NCBI RefSeq assembly: GCF_006540305.1
Contig: NZ_BJOR01000001.1
Location: 1,550,001 to 1,614,000, forward strand
DNA: 64,000 bases
DNA from: Streptomyces sp. 6-11-2
GTDB lineage: Bacteria; Actinomycetota; Actinomycetes; Streptomycetales; Streptomycetaceae
Direction: 5' to 3'
Shown one piece after another: positions 23,980-33,326 of the stretch; the first letter of the stretch is position 1, and each line of letters starts with the position of its first letter. The notes under the pieces were generated by a model. It saw only the letters and a program-made list of their open reading frames with translations. It made no database searches and was not told where the DNA came from. The translations under genes and the position numbers were made by a program.

Positions 23980-25050
23980 GTGGATCGCCAGGGAGCGCGG
24001 GAGGGGGCCGGCACACACACCGGTCGTGCCCCGGTCACACTCGCCCAGATAGCCCGGCAGGCGGGGGTCCACGTCTCCACGGTGTCCCGGGCGCTGAGCC
24101 CGGACGAGAGCGTGCGGGGCGGAGTGGCCACCGACACCGCCACAGTGATCCGGGCGCTCGCCGAGGAACTCGGCTACCAGCGGGACCCGGCCGGGGCGGC
24201 GCTGCGCACCGGCCGCTCCCGGATGCTGGGCGTGCTCGTCCCGAGGCTGACCGACATCGTGCTCGCCACGATCTACGAGGGCATCGACGCGGCGGCGGCG
24301 GCCGCCGGCTACCACACGGTGGTCGCCAACACCGGCGACGACCCGGAGCTGCAGCGGCGCCGGGCCGACGCGCTGCTGGCCCGGCGCGTCGACGGCCTGG
24401 TACTCGGCGACGCCCGTTCCGACTCCGACCTCGTCGCCGAACTGGCCCGCCAGCACATCCCGTTGGTGCTGGTCTCGCGCCGGCTGCCGGGCCGGATCTC
24501 GGTGACCACCGACGACGTCCTCGGCGGCCGGCTGGCCGCGGAGCACCTGCTGGAACTCGGCCACCGTCGGGTCGCGGTGGTGGCCGGAGAGCCCTACGCC
24601 AGCACTGGGGCGGAGCGCACCCAGGGCTTCCTCGACGCGTACGCCGAGGCGGGCCTGCCGGTGCCCGAGAGCCACGTCGTGCGGTCCCGCTTCGACGTGC
24701 CCGGCGGCCGGGCGGCGGCCGAGCGGCTGCTGGCCCTGCGGCCGCGGCCCACCGCCGTCTTCGCGGTCAACGACTTCGCGGCGATCGGCGTGATGGCGGC
24801 GGTCCGGGACGCGGGCCTCACGGTGGGCCGGGACGTGGCGATCGTGGGTTACAACGACGTCCCGCTGGCGGCGGCCCTCCCGGTGTCCCTGACCTCCGTG
24901 AGCTCCCCGATGTACCGGATGGGGGAAGTGGCGGCGACGACGCTGGTCAACATGCTGAACGGCAAGCCGGGCCGCTCCCGGCGGCTGCGCCCCGCCCTAA
25001 TGGCCCGCACCTCGACCCTCGGCGGCACCCCGCTCACCCCGGAGGGGTGA
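23980..25050 (+). CDS. LacI family transcriptional regulator
   Basis: 356 residues from GTG 23980, preceded by AGAGGGG. The N-terminal HTH is VTLAQIARQAGVHVSTVSRA (about 20-39), followed by the hinge helix (GAALRTGRSRMLGVLVPRLT) and a periplasmic-binding-protein-like effector domain with TDDVLGGRLAAEHLLELGHR and FAVNDFAAIGVMAA. It diverges from the asparaginase operon and the pair of palindromes between them is its obvious target. The effector is likely the pathway substrate or an intermediate. Its last 54 bp overlap the 3' end of the convergent MFS gene at 24997. Confidence 0.9.
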   Translation: MDRQGAREGAGTHTGRAPVTLAQIARQAGVHVSTVSRALSPDESVRGGVATDTATVIRALAEELGYQRDPAGAALRTGRSRMLGVLVPRLTDIVLATIYEGIDAAAAAAGYHTVVANTGDDPELQRRRADALLARRVDGLVLGDARSDSDLVAELARQHIPLVLVSRRLPGRISVTTDDVLGGRLAAEHLLELGHRRVAVVAGEPYASTGAERTQGFLDAYAEAGLPVPESHVVRSRFDVPGGRAAAERLLALRPRPTAVFAVNDFAAIGVMAAVRDAGLTVGRDVAIVGYNDVPLAAALPVSLTSVSSPMYRMGEVAATTLVNMLNGKPGRSRRLRPALMARTSTLGGTPLTPEG

Positions 25051-26262
25051 CACGGCCGGAGGCCCCGCCTCGGGGACCGGCCCCCGGCCCGCGACCGTGC
25101 TCCCCCGCTGCCGCAGCACTCCCGCCGTCGCGGCCGCGACCACGCAGCAGGCCACGGGGAGGAAGAAGGTCAGGTTCAGCGGGACCAGGCGGGTGAGCCA
25201 GCCGATGACGGCCGGTCCCGCGAGCATGCCGAGGTAACCGAGTCCGGCGACCTTGGAGACGTTGGCGCCGGCGGCATCGGCGTCGGCGTGACCGGCGGCG
25301 CTGAAGAGCTGGGGGACGCAGCCGGAGAGCCCGGCGCCGAAGAGCGCCCAGCCGGCCAGGGCGAGCGGAATCCAGGGCGACAGGGCTGCCGCCGCCATGC
25401 CGACGGCAGCAACCGAGGCGCCGTAACGCAGGATCGCGGCCGGGCCGAAGCGGGCCGAGATACGGTCGGCGAGCAGGCGGCCGATGGTCATCGTCGCGGC
25501 GAACGCGCCGTAGGCGAAGGCCGCCGTGCTGTCGGAGGCGCCGAGGACGGTCCGCAGGTGCAGCACGCTCCAGTCGTTGGCGACCCCCTCGCACAGCATG
25601 ACCATCAGCGCGAGGACGGCCAGGATCCAGATACGGGTACGAGCCGGGGCCGTCTGCCCAACCGGTCCGCCGGACTCGGTCCCGGCATCCGCGGCCGGTC
25701 CCGCGGCGGTGGGCAGCAGGCCCGGGGCGGCGCACACGGCGACCACCACTCCCAGTACGGCCGCCGTGCCGAGCGTCGCCGCCGGGGTCCAGCCCGCGCT
25801 CGCGACGGCGGCACCCGCGAGGGCGGCCACCACGCCGCCGACGGAGAACGTGGCGTGGAACGCGGACATCACCGGGCGTCCGTACGCCTTCTCGACCTGG
25901 ACGGCGTGGGCGTTCATACTCACGTCCAGGCAGCCGTTGCCGAACCCGAGCACGATCAGGGCTCCGGCGAGCATCCACGGCTCGGAGGCCAGTCCGGGCA
26001 GCACGAGGGCGGCACTGCACAGGACACCGGAGGCGGGCACGACGATCCGGGTGCCGAGGCGGTCGGCGACCGGGCCGGCCAGCTGCATCCCCACGAAGGC
26101 GCCCGCCCCGAGCAGGAGCAGGAAGCCGCCCAGGACGGCGTGGCTGACGCCGACGCGGTGCTCGATGGGCGGGATCTGCACGATCCACATCCCCAGCAGG
26201 GTCCCGTTGAGGATGAAGTACGTGAAGGTCGCCAGACGCGCCGCGCGAAGTGTTCGCTCCAT
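24997..26262 (-). CDS. MFS transporter
   Basis: 421 residues from ATG 26262 with 12 predicted helices: helix 1 in RLATFTYFILNGTLLGMWIV, the MFS loop [11 protein letters not shown], then VMLCEGVANDWSVLHL and a C-terminal half with RLLADRISARFGP. The pattern (LDVSMNAHAVQVEKAYGRPV) is that of FucP/YbjJ-like MFS proteins that share a conserved NGxxDxxMN motif in helix 4. Substrate unknown. The proline- and glycine-rich tail (from about residue 395) overlaps the end of the LacI gene on the opposite strand. Its start codon lies in a 20-bp palindrome and the gene diverges from the DeoR regulator. Confidence 0.82.
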   Translation of the reverse strand: MERTLRAARLATFTYFILNGTLLGMWIVQIPPIEHRVGVSHAVLGGFLLLLGAGAFVGMQLAGPVADRLGTRIVVPASGVLCSAALVLPGLASEPWMLAGALIVLGFGNGCLDVSMNAHAVQVEKAYGRPVMSAFHATFSVGGVVAALAGAAVASAGWTPAATLGTAAVLGVVVAVCAAPGLLPTAAGPAADAGTESGGPVGQTAPARTRIWILAVLALMVMLCEGVANDWSVLHLRTVLGASDSTAAFAYGAFAATMTIGRLLADRISARFGPAAILRYGASVAAVGMAAAALSPWIPLALAGWALFGAGLSGCVPQLFSAAGHADADAAGANVSKVAGLGYLGMLAGPAVIGWLTRLVPLNLTFFLPVACCVVAAATAGVLRQRGSTVAGRGPVPEAGPPAVSPLRGERGAAEGRGAGH

Positions 26263-26271
26263 GGAGCGAAC
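26252..26271. promoter_or_regulatory. Perfect 20-bp palindrome over the MFS start codon
   Basis: GTTCGCTCCATGGAGCGAAC is perfectly symmetrical and contains the ATG of the MFS gene (26262-26260). It lies 62 bp upstream of the DeoR-type regulator start, a natural place for autoregulation and for control of the transporter. Confidence 0.6.
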
Positions 26272-26333
26272 GTATCGAACATGAACCTTGTTTGAAAAGC
26301 GCAGGTTCTCACAGTGTTCCTGTTTACTGGCGC

Positions 26334-27128
26334 ATGGTGTTCAATCGGCGCATGGGGAACACGGGCCGTCTGAGGCAGATCACGGACGCGGTGCGCGAGG
26401 CGGGCAGCCTCGGCGTCGGCCAGTTGGCCGAACTCACCGGGGCCTCGGAGATGACCATCCGCCGCGACCTGGAGACCCTGGCCGCCCAAGGTGTGCTGGA
26501 ACGCTTCCGGGGCGGCGCCCGGACCCTGCTGCTGCGCGGCGAGGAGCCCCCCTTCCCCCTGCGCGCGCAGGAGGGCACGCGGATCAAGCAGCGCATCGCC
26601 GCGGACGCGGCCGCGCTGATCGCCGACGGGGAGACGGTCGTCCTCGACAGCGGCACCACCTGCCTGGAAGTGGCCAGGGCACTGCGCGGCCGGCGGGTGA
26701 CCGTGATGCCGCTGTCGCTCCAGGCCGTCGACGCGCTCGCCGACAGCCCCGGGCAGACCGCCCTCCTCGTGCCCGGCGGCCGGCCGCGTCCGGGCGAGGG
26801 GGCCCTCACCGGACCCCTGACACTGGCCTCGCTGGCGGCTCTGCGCTTCGACACCGCCGTCATCGGCTGCTGCGGGCTGACCGCACAACAGGGCCTGACC
26901 GCATACGACTTGGACGACGCGGCGGTGAAGCGGGCCGCGATCGACTCCGCCCGGCGCGTGCTCGCCGTGGCCGACGGCACCAAACTGTCCCGTACGGCGC
27001 ACGCCTTCGTCGCACCGGTCTCGCGGCTGCACACCCTCGTCACCGACGATTCCGCGCCGCCCGGCGAGGTCGAGGCGATCCGCGCCGCGGGCACCGCCGT
27101 CAACACCGCACGGTGGGAGTGCAGTTGA
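26334..27128 (+). CDS. DeoR/GlpR family transcriptional regulator
   Basis: 264 residues from ATG 26334; ATG 26352 (MGNTGRLRQITDAV) is an equally plausible start, as neither has a clear ribosome site. The HTH is VGQLAELTGASEMTIRRDLE with LAAQGVLERFRGGART, the DeoR signature. The effector domain contains VVLDSGTTCLEVARALRG and CCGLTAQQGLTAYDLDDAAV, which bind phosphorylated sugars in characterised members. It probably controls the divergent MFS gene. Its stop overlaps the TTG start of the downstream phosphatase-like gene. Confidence 0.85.
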   Translation: MVFNRRMGNTGRLRQITDAVREAGSLGVGQLAELTGASEMTIRRDLETLAAQGVLERFRGGARTLLLRGEEPPFPLRAQEGTRIKQRIAADAAALIADGETVVLDSGTTCLEVARALRGRRVTVMPLSLQAVDALADSPGQTALLVPGGRPRPGEGALTGPLTLASLAALRFDTAVIGCCGLTAQQGLTAYDLDDAAVKRAAIDSARRVLAVADGTKLSRTAHAFVAPVSRLHTLVTDDSAPPGEVEAIRAAGTAVNTARWECS

Positions 27129-27697
27129 CCAGCCGAGTCACTCTCGTCTCGCCCGCGACGAGCCCGTCGCTGCGGCAGGCCCGGTTCGACGACGGCGACT
27201 CGATCGACGACGGCGGGACGGCCAGGGCCCGTTCGGCCGCCGGGTCGCTGCCCGCGGCCGCCCGCGTGCTCCTGTCCCCGAGCGCGCGCTGCCGGGAGAC
27301 GGCGTCGGCACTCGGCCTCGATGGCGTGGCGGTACGAGAGTTGGCCGGTCTGGACGCGGGCCGCTGGCGGGGCCGGACCCTGGAGGAGGTGATGGCCACC
27401 GAGCCGGAGGCGGTGGGCCGCTGGCTCGCCGACCCCGACTGCGCGCCGAACGGCGGGGAGTCGGTGCGGGACGTGTGCGAGCGGGTCGGGCACTGGCTGG
27501 ACAGCGCACGGGACACCGACGGCCGTACGCTCGCGGTGGTCGAACCGGAGGTCGTACGGGCCGCGGCCGTCCATGTACTGGGCCTGCCCGCGTCCGGCTT
27601 CTGGCGGCTGGACGTACCTCCGTTGACGGCAACGGAGTTCAGTGGACGGGCCGGCCGCTGGAATCTGCGGCTCGGACAGCCGCTGGCGGCGCCCTGA
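27125..27697 (+). CDS. Histidine phosphatase family protein, catalytic motif degenerate
   Basis: 190 residues from TTG 27125 (TTGA overlaps the DeoR stop; GGGAG five bases upstream; related proteins begin MTSRVTLVSPA). The overall pattern is phosphoglycerate-mutase-like, with SPSARCRETASALGLDGVAV, LDAGRWRGRTLEEVMATEPE, GGESVRDVCERVGHWLD and TLAVVEPEVVRAAAVHVLGL. The usual RHG at the N-terminus is replaced by LVSPATSPSLRQARFDDGD and the second catalytic His by VEPEV, so phosphatase activity is doubtful. In streptomycetes this gene type accompanies cbtBA and may belong to cobalt/cobalamin handling; that link is context only. Confidence 0.7.
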   Translation: MTSRVTLVSPATSPSLRQARFDDGDSIDDGGTARARSAAGSLPAAARVLLSPSARCRETASALGLDGVAVRELAGLDAGRWRGRTLEEVMATEPEAVGRWLADPDCAPNGGESVRDVCERVGHWLDSARDTDGRTLAVVEPEVVRAAAVHVLGLPASGFWRLDVPPLTATEFSGRAGRWNLRLGQPLAAP

Positions 27698-27703
27698 GGA
27701 ACG

Positions 27704-27740
27704 CGACAGGGCCCCCGGACGGTTCCGAAGGGCCCTGTCG
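27704..27740. terminator. Bidirectional terminator hairpin
   Basis: Perfect 11-bp stem CGACAGGGCCC / GGGCCCTGTCG with a 15-nt loop between the convergent phosphatase-like and cbtA genes. Confidence 0.75.
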
Positions 27741-27753
27741 TGTGCCGAAGGGG

Positions 27754-28527
27754 TCAGTGCGCGGCCGGAACCGCGCGCCCGGTCGTGGCCGTCGCCGGCC
27801 GGGGATTCAGCAGTCGCCCGGCCAACTCGCCGAAGAGCAGCCCGAATCCGCCCCATAGGACGGCCTGCGTGGCCAGGGCGGAGAGCCGGAACCGCCACAG
27901 CAGGGTGGCCGGGAAGTCCGCCGGCACCTCGTTGACGGTGGGCAGGAAGGCGTACGCCAGACCGATCACCAGGGCGAAGGCGGCCACCGCGGCCACCGTC
28001 GCGTACCACGTGCCCAGCGCGGGCGCGAGGCGCTTGCCCAGGATTGTGGCGGCGATCGCGAGGAGGACGCTGAGCAGCATCATCAGGAAGTACAGGGTCG
28101 TGCGCTTGCCGATGGTGTCCCCCTGGCCGACCGCGGGTGGGTTGGCCGGGTACTTCAGGAACGGCACGACGTACACCGCCAGCAGCGCGCAGCCGGACAG
28201 CAGCAGCGCGGTCGCCCGCGGGGAGAAGCGGCCCACGCGGCCCAGCGCGAAGCAGAAGGCGAGCGCGGCGATGCCGCCGAAGGCGACCCCGTAGACCAGG
28301 ACTCCGGTGGCGAGACCGGCCGTGGACTGGAGGGAACGGGAGACGACTTCCACCTCGTCATGGGAGTGGGAATGGGAATGGGAATGGGCGTGCACCTCCT
28401 CGAGGCCGATCGCCTTGTCGACGAACGGCTCCCCGAGGAAGTAGGCGACGACCAGGGCGAGCACGCCGGCGGCAAGGCCGGCGAGCATGCCCCGTACCAG
28501 GAGGTTTCTTACGGTTGCGGAGTTCAT
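27754..28527 (-). CDS. cbtA: CbtA family cobalt transporter subunit
   Basis: 257 residues from ATG 28527. There are five to six predicted helices, beginning LLVRGMLAGLAAGVLALVVA, and a histidine-rich external loop after helix 1 (HAHSHSHSHSHDE, about residues 46-58) that should bind cobalt. Conserved CbtA features include FLKYPANPPAVG and the C-terminal QAVLWGGFGLLFGELAGRLL. CbtA with CbtB forms a B12-regulated cobalt importer. It lies 21 bp after cbtB and is expressed from the cobalamin riboswitch at 28825-28945. Confidence 0.9.
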   Translation of the reverse strand: MNSATVRNLLVRGMLAGLAAGVLALVVAYFLGEPFVDKAIGLEEVHAHSHSHSHSHDEVEVVSRSLQSTAGLATGVLVYGVAFGGIAALAFCFALGRVGRFSPRATALLLSGCALLAVYVVPFLKYPANPPAVGQGDTIGKRTTLYFLMMLLSVLLAIAATILGKRLAPALGTWYATVAAVAAFALVIGLAYAFLPTVNEVPADFPATLLWRFRLSALATQAVLWGGFGLLFGELAGRLLNPRPATATTGRAVPAAH

Positions 28528-28548
28528 GAGCGTGCGGTGACCCTCGCC

Positions 28549-28767
28549 TCAGTGGCAGGGGAAGCCGAGCAGGTGGCGGGCGTCGTGCACCCACTCGTGG
28601 ACGTCCGTGCCGCTGAACACGGAGGTGGCGCCCTGCTCGGCGCCGACGAAGTAGAGCAGGACCAGCATGAGAACGCCGAAGAAGACCGCCCAGGGAGCTA
28701 TCGCCTTCAGCGGCAGCGTGGCGGGAACGGCGGGGGTGGCGGTCGGCTGAGCGACGGTCTGCGCCAT
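28549..28767 (-). CDS. cbtB: CbtB family cobalt transporter subunit
   Basis: 72 residues from ATG 28767, preceded by AGAGGAGG. A single membrane helix (IAPWAVFFGVLMLVLLYFVG) is followed by DVHEWVHDARHLLGFPCH, the conserved histidine-rich C-terminus of CbtB that probably delivers cobalt to CbtA. It is the first gene of the two-gene operon downstream of the B12 riboswitch. The length is normal for the family. Confidence 0.92.
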   Translation of the reverse strand: MAQTVAQPTATPAVPATLPLKAIAPWAVFFGVLMLVLLYFVGAEQGATSVFSGTDVHEWVHDARHLLGFPCH

Positions 28768-28824
28768 GGCAGAACCTCCTCTGGGAGTTCGCGTCCCATC
28801 TCGGTGGTGCACAGGACGACAGCC

Positions 28825-28945
28825 ACGGGTCTGACTCACGAACACCCCGGGGGCGTTCGCATACAGTGGCGCGACCGTGCCGGATTCCCACCGGCTTCCG
28901 TCGTGCCGTCGTCGATATCGCACAGACGGTATCGCGTGCCGCGCG
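28825..28945 (-). ncRNA. Cobalamin riboswitch
   Basis: On the minus strand the RNA contains GGAAGCCGGTGGGAATCCGG, the B12 box GCGCCACTG (complement of 28864-28872) and a distal GTGAGTCAGACCC, in the order of the cobalamin riboswitch core. It ends about 58 nt before the cbtB start. High adenosylcobalamin should shut off cobalt uptake. The 5' boundary is approximate. Confidence 0.85.
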
Positions 28946-29150
28946 CCCGGCCAAGACCGCGACCCCGGACGTGATCTTCTCCACCGGGCCGCCTCCACCT
29001 GCTCACGGATCACCTCACCATCAGGGCGGCGGGGCCCCGGCGGCCGTGAATCGGACGCTCCAGCGCTGTGGCAGGATGCGCGGGCGAGCTCTGCTCCACC
29101 GCCCGCCGCGCCACTCGATCCGCACGCATCACCCCGGAGGGACGAGCCCC

Positions 29151-30263
29151 GTGCTCACGTCGTACGCCGCCCACTTCGACACTCCCGCCGGGTACCTGGA
29201 CTTCGCACGCTTCGGGCCGCCCTCCCGCGACGCCGTCACCGCCACCGCGCGCGCCCTGGAGGCGTCCGCCCACGCCGACCACACCACCGTGGACGCCCTG
29301 ATGCGCGCGGAGGAGACGGCGCGGGACACGGCCGCCCGCCTCGCCGGCACCGACGCCCGGCACACGGTGCTCCTCCCGAACGCGTCCACCGGTCTGTTCC
29401 ACGCCGCGCTCGGCATCAGGGAGGGCGTGGTCCTCGCGCCACGCTCCGACTTCCCCGCCAACCACTACCCGTGGCGCCGCTCCGCGGACCTGGGCCGGGC
29501 CACGCCGCGCTGGATCGACCCCGCACCCGGCTCCGGAGTCACCCCCGATCTGGTCCGCTCCGCGCTGACCGACGACGTCGTGGCCGTGTCGGTCAGCGCC
29601 GTGGACTTCCGCACCGGGTTCCGTGCCGACCTGGCGGCGCTGCGTGAGGCGATCGGGCCCGACCGGCTGCTGATCGTGGACGCCATCCAGGCGTTCGGGG
29701 TCGCTGCCCTGCCCTGGGACGCCGCCGACGTGGTGGTCGCGGGCGGCCAGAAATGGCTGCGCGCCGGATGGTCGACCGGCTTCGCCACGCTGTCCGACCG
29801 CGCCCTGGAATCCCTGGAGCCGGTCCTCACCGGCTGGACGGGCGTCGAGGACGTCGGCCTCTTCGACGGAGCCGAGCACCCGCCCGCCCCGGACGCAGGA
29901 CGGTGGTCGATCACCAATCTGAGCCCGGTGACGGCCGCCGCGTTCGCGGCCGCGCTGGACCTCGTCGAGCGGCACACCGTCGCCGCGATCGAAGCCGCGG
30001 TCGCCACACGGATCGCCGAACTCACCGAGGTCGTCGCGGCGTGCGGCGGCCGCGTCCTCTCCCCCGCCGACCCGGCGCGGCGCGCGGGCGTCCTCTCCTT
30101 CACCCTGCCGGACCACGATCCGTCCCTCGTCGCCAAGGCGCTGCACGCCGAAGGCGTCACCGCGACCGTGCGCACCGACTCGCTCAGGCTGTCCCCGCAC
30201 GCCTCGACCCCGCCGGAGGCAGCCGAACGGGTCGCCACCGCACTGTCGTCGCTGGGGAGTTGA
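29151..30263 (+). CDS. Class V aminotransferase-fold PLP enzyme
   Basis: 370 residues from GTG 29151, preceded by GGAGGGACG. It is a fold-type I PLP protein of the cysteine desulfurase/isopenicillin-epimerase-like branch: the N-terminal YLDFARFGPPSRDAV, the cofactor Asp in LLIVDAIQAFGVAALPW and the Schiff-base Lys in VVVAGGQKWLRAGWSTGFA (about residue 204). The cysteine needed for desulfurase activity is not evident in the loop region. It could act as a kynureninase-, lyase- or epimerase-like enzyme; the substrate is unknown. It is transcribed away from the riboswitch and is convergent with the MFS gene at 30291. Confidence 0.82.
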   Translation: MLTSYAAHFDTPAGYLDFARFGPPSRDAVTATARALEASAHADHTTVDALMRAEETARDTAARLAGTDARHTVLLPNASTGLFHAALGIREGVVLAPRSDFPANHYPWRRSADLGRATPRWIDPAPGSGVTPDLVRSALTDDVVAVSVSAVDFRTGFRADLAALREAIGPDRLLIVDAIQAFGVAALPWDAADVVVAGGQKWLRAGWSTGFATLSDRALESLEPVLTGWTGVEDVGLFDGAEHPPAPDAGRWSITNLSPVTAAAFAAALDLVERHTVAAIEAAVATRIAELTEVVAACGGRVLSPADPARRAGVLSFTLPDHDPSLVAKALHAEGVTATVRTDSLRLSPHASTPPEAAERVATALSSLGS

Positions 30264-30290
30264 CCCCGCGGGTCGGCGACCTCCTTTCCG

Positions 30291-31547
30291 TCAGGCGGGG
30301 GTGGGCTCGGGCTCTGCCTGGGTGGTGAGCCGGCCGGCCCGGGCGAGCGCCGCGACCGAGGCGGCGCAGACGAGTCCGGTGGCGGTCAGGGCCGTCCAGG
30401 TCACCCAGAGGGCATGGTGCCGCTGGGCGAAGTCCCACAGCGCGCCGGTGACGAGGTTGCCCAGGGTGATGCCCAGGCCGGAGACGGTGTTGTAGAGGCC
30501 GTAGTAGGTGGCGACCAGACGGTTGCCCGACAGGGCGACGACGGTGTCCATCTCGAACGGGTAGACCACGGCGGAACCCACCGCGAGCAGGACCACCGCG
30601 GTCACCAGCGCGACCAGCGCGGCCCCCGAGGAGCCGCGCGGGGCGAGCGCGAGCGGCAGGAAGGCCAGCCCCATCACGGCCAGTCCCCGCACCAGCGCCT
30701 GACTGGGTCGCCACCGCTGCTTGGCCCAGCCGGTCAGGCGCAGCTGGCCGACGACGGCCACCGCGGCGGAGACGATGAAGAGCCCGCTGGTGACCGCCGT
30801 GCCGTTCGCCCCCAGGGCGTCGGCCGCTGCCAGCGGGAGGGCCAGGTACACCTGGAAGGTGAGCACGTAGGAGCCGATCATGGCGGTGGCGAAGAGCAGG
30901 AAGGGGCGGTTGGACACGACCGTCCGCCACTGCGCGAGCACGCTCTCCTGCCGGGCCGCGTCCGCCGTGTGACCGCGCCGGGCGGGCAGGGCGCGCCACT
31001 GCAGCACGGTGAGTACGGCGAAGATGCCGGCGGCGGTCGTGCACACGAGGCGGAAGTCGGCGGCGAGCAGGGCGAGCCCGACGAGTGGGCCGAGCAGCAT
31101 GCCCGCCTGGTAGAAGACGTTGAAGGCGGCGAAGGCGTCCACGCGCCGTTCGCCCGCCTCGACGGCGAGGTAGGCGCGGACGGCGGGGTTGAACAGGGCG
31201 CCGGCGAAGCCGGTGGCGGCGGAGGCCGCGATCAGGGCGGGGAGGTTGTCGACCCAGCCGAGCAGGCCGAAACCGGCGGTGCGCAGCAGGCAGCCGGCCA
31301 TGATCGGGGTTTTGTAGCCGAGGCGGTCGGCGAGCGTGCCGCCGATGAGGAACATGCCCTGCTGGGAGAAGTTGCGCACGCCCAGCACGAGCCCGACGGC
31401 CCAGGCGGCGAGGCCGAGTCCGTCGGACAGGTGGGCGGCGAGGTAGGGCATGAGCATGTAGAAGGCGAGGTTGATGGCGAACTGGTTGGCCATCAACAGC
31501 CGTACGGCGGGCGGGAAGGAGCGGGTCTGCCGCCACAGGTCCTTCAT
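30291..31547 (-). CDS. MFS transporter, MdtH/YitG-like efflux type
   Basis: 418 residues from ATG 31547; 12 predicted helices with [20 protein letters not shown] in loop 2-3 and [13 protein letters not shown], a pattern of MdtH-type drug/metabolite exporters. Its ATG overlaps the stop of the cysteine-synthase-like gene by 4 bp (ATGA), so the pair is translationally coupled. The pairing suggests export of the product, or a cysteine-derived metabolite, of the PLP enzyme. The alanine-rich C-terminus ends [11 protein letters not shown]. Confidence 0.83.
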   Translation of the reverse strand: MKDLWRQTRSFPPAVRLLMANQFAINLAFYMLMPYLAAHLSDGLGLAAWAVGLVLGVRNFSQQGMFLIGGTLADRLGYKTPIMAGCLLRTAGFGLLGWVDNLPALIAASAATGFAGALFNPAVRAYLAVEAGERRVDAFAAFNVFYQAGMLLGPLVGLALLAADFRLVCTTAAGIFAVLTVLQWRALPARRGHTADAARQESVLAQWRTVVSNRPFLLFATAMIGSYVLTFQVYLALPLAAADALGANGTAVTSGLFIVSAAVAVVGQLRLTGWAKQRWRPSQALVRGLAVMGLAFLPLALAPRGSSGAALVALVTAVVLLAVGSAVVYPFEMDTVVALSGNRLVATYYGLYNTVSGLGITLGNLVTGALWDFAQRHHALWVTWTALTATGLVCAASVAALARAGRLTTQAEPEPTPA

Positions 31548-32686
31548 CGCCCGGCCCTCGCGAGTTCCGGCGCATCGCCGCCGACGGCGAGCGGGTCGAC
31601 GACACGGGTGCAGCGGGTCCAGCGGGACACGGTCCGTTCGCCCGGATCACCGATCTCTTCCGGGTCGTCGGCGGGCAGGTGTCCGAGGAGGCCGTGCTCC
31701 CGGCAGTACGTGTCGTCGAAGACGGTGCCGACATAGCGTTGCGGGCCGTCGGGGAAGACCGCGACGATCCGTTCCTCGGCGGGCAGGGTGCGGGCCAGCC
31801 AGCGGGCGACGAGAGCGACGGCGCCGACGCTCCAGCCGCCGGTGGCGTAGTGGTCGCGGGCCAGGAGGCGCGCCGCCCACACCGCCTCGGGGGCGGCGAC
31901 CCAGTGCACCTCGTCGAACAGGTCGTAGGCGACGTTGCGGGGGTGGATGCTGGAGCCGAGTCCGCGCATCAGGCGGGGCGCGGCGGGCTGCCCGAAGATC
32001 GTCGAGCCGGTGGTGTCCACCCCGGCCACGCGCAGCCCCGGGAAGAAGCCGCGCAGGACGGAGCCGATGCCGGCGGAGTGGCCGCCGGTGCCGACGGAGA
32101 CGACGAGGCTGTCGATACGGCCGAGCTGGGCGACGAGTTCGTGGGCGAGCGGGGCGTAGGCGGCGACGTTGTCGGGGTTGTCGTACTGGTCGGGGCACCA
32201 CGCGTCCGGGTGGGCGGCGAGCAGTTCCTCGACCCGGTGGCGGCGGGCCTCCTGCCAGCCGCCGACCGGGTGCGGGGTGGTGACGACGTCGACTTCGGAG
32301 CCGTACGCCGTGAGCAGGCCGGTCATCAGTGGTTCGATCGCCGGGTCGGTGACGACGGTGACGGGGTGGCCGAAGGTGGCGCCCGCGAGGGCCAGCCCGA
32401 GACCGAGGGTGCCGGAGGTCGACTCCACGATCCGGGCGCCGGGCAGCAGCCGGCCGCGTTCGCGGGCGACTCGGACCATGTGCAGGGCGGTGCGGTCCTT
32501 GATACCGCCGGGGTTGTGGCCTTCGAGCTTGGCCCAGAAGCCGCGCCCGGCGGCGGTGAAGGGCTCGCCGATCCACAGCACGGGGGTGTCGCCGACCAGT
32601 CCGGCGGGCGTGCGCATGGGGCGTTTGGCGTCGGCCAGGAGCTGGGCCGGGCAGGCAGGGACGGAGGTGCGGATGGGGTGGTTCAT
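31544..32686 (-). CDS. PLP-dependent cysteine synthase family protein
   Basis: 380 residues from ATG 32686. Fold-type II PLP enzyme: the Schiff-base Lys is in [20 protein letters not shown] (about residue 64), [20 protein letters not shown] binds the substrate carboxylate, and [17 protein letters not shown] is the phosphate-binding glycine loop. It resembles CysK/CBS enzymes and the SbnA or amino-acid beta-replacement types that make non-protein amino acids. A C-terminal extension after [20 protein letters not shown] is family-typical. It is co-translated with an MFS exporter, so the product may be secreted or the pair may detoxify a sulphur compound; not decidable from sequence. Confidence 0.83.
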   Translation of the reverse strand: MNHPIRTSVPACPAQLLADAKRPMRTPAGLVGDTPVLWIGEPFTAAGRGFWAKLEGHNPGGIKDRTALHMVRVARERGRLLPGARIVESTSGTLGLGLALAGATFGHPVTVVTDPAIEPLMTGLLTAYGSEVDVVTTPHPVGGWQEARRHRVEELLAAHPDAWCPDQYDNPDNVAAYAPLAHELVAQLGRIDSLVVSVGTGGHSAGIGSVLRGFFPGLRVAGVDTTGSTIFGQPAAPRLMRGLGSSIHPRNVAYDLFDEVHWVAAPEAVWAARLLARDHYATGGWSVGAVALVARWLARTLPAEERIVAVFPDGPQRYVGTVFDDTYCREHGLLGHLPADDPEEIGDPGERTVSRWTRCTRVVDPLAVGGDAPELARAGR

Positions 32687-32806
32687 GGCGTGCTTCTCCT
32701 GCGGCCGGGACCGTGAACGGCCGCCGGTCGTGTGGGGGCGGGAAGAGGGCGGGACCGATCGGCTGCCGTTCCCCGCGTCGGGGGCAGGGCTCGGCAGCGG
32801 GGCCGA

Positions 32807-33244
32807 TCAGGTCCGCCACACGCCGAAGAGGGCTCGCGCGTGCCCGGGCGAGGTGTTGCCGGGTTCGGGAGCGGCTGCGGGGATTCGCGCCGGGAGCGGC
32901 GCGGCCGGGGTGTGGTCGGCGGTCAGGACGTCGTGGACCGCGGGGTGGGCCGGGGAGGCGTCTCGCGGGAGTTGCGCGGTCGGCTCGTCCCCGTCCCAGC
33001 AGTGCACGTCGCCGTCGTGTGCGGGGGCCGAGGTCCGGACGTCCGCCCGGTGCTGGTCCTGAGGTGTCTGTCCGTAGGCGGCAAAGGCCACGAGCGGGGT
33101 GTCGGTCCGTGCCGCGCCGGTGGGTGTCGGGCCGTGGGCGCAGGCCAGTACGTGCATGAGCGCGGCCAGCAACAGCACGAGCACCGCTCCGGTCCGTGAC
33201 GCGGAGCGGCGGCGTCCGAAGATCGACCCGGCCAGCATGAACAC
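32807..33244 (-). CDS. Small exported protein of unknown function
   Basis: 145 residues from ATG 33244. The N-terminus has a basic stretch (GRRRSASRTG) then a hydrophobic segment AVLVLLLAALMHVLACAHGP, either a signal peptide with a possible lipobox (VLAC) or a membrane anchor. The mature part is proline-, alanine- and histidine-rich (SAPAHDGDVHCWDGDEPTAQ) with several His and Cys residues that might bind metal. No family assigned. It is separated by 120 bp from the cysteine-synthase-like gene. Confidence 0.55.
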   Translation of the reverse strand: MFMLAGSIFGRRRSASRTGAVLVLLLAALMHVLACAHGPTPTGAARTDTPLVAFAAYGQTPQDQHRADVRTSAPAHDGDVHCWDGDEPTAQLPRDASPAHPAVHDVLTADHTPAAPLPARIPAAAPEPGNTSPGHARALFGVWRT

Positions 33245-33326
33245 GAACAGTAGTCGGTCATGTACGTAAAGTTCTTGTCAAAGGTCAGGGGTCGACCGGG
33301 TTCCGCTGCCGACGCGCGGCTGGATG

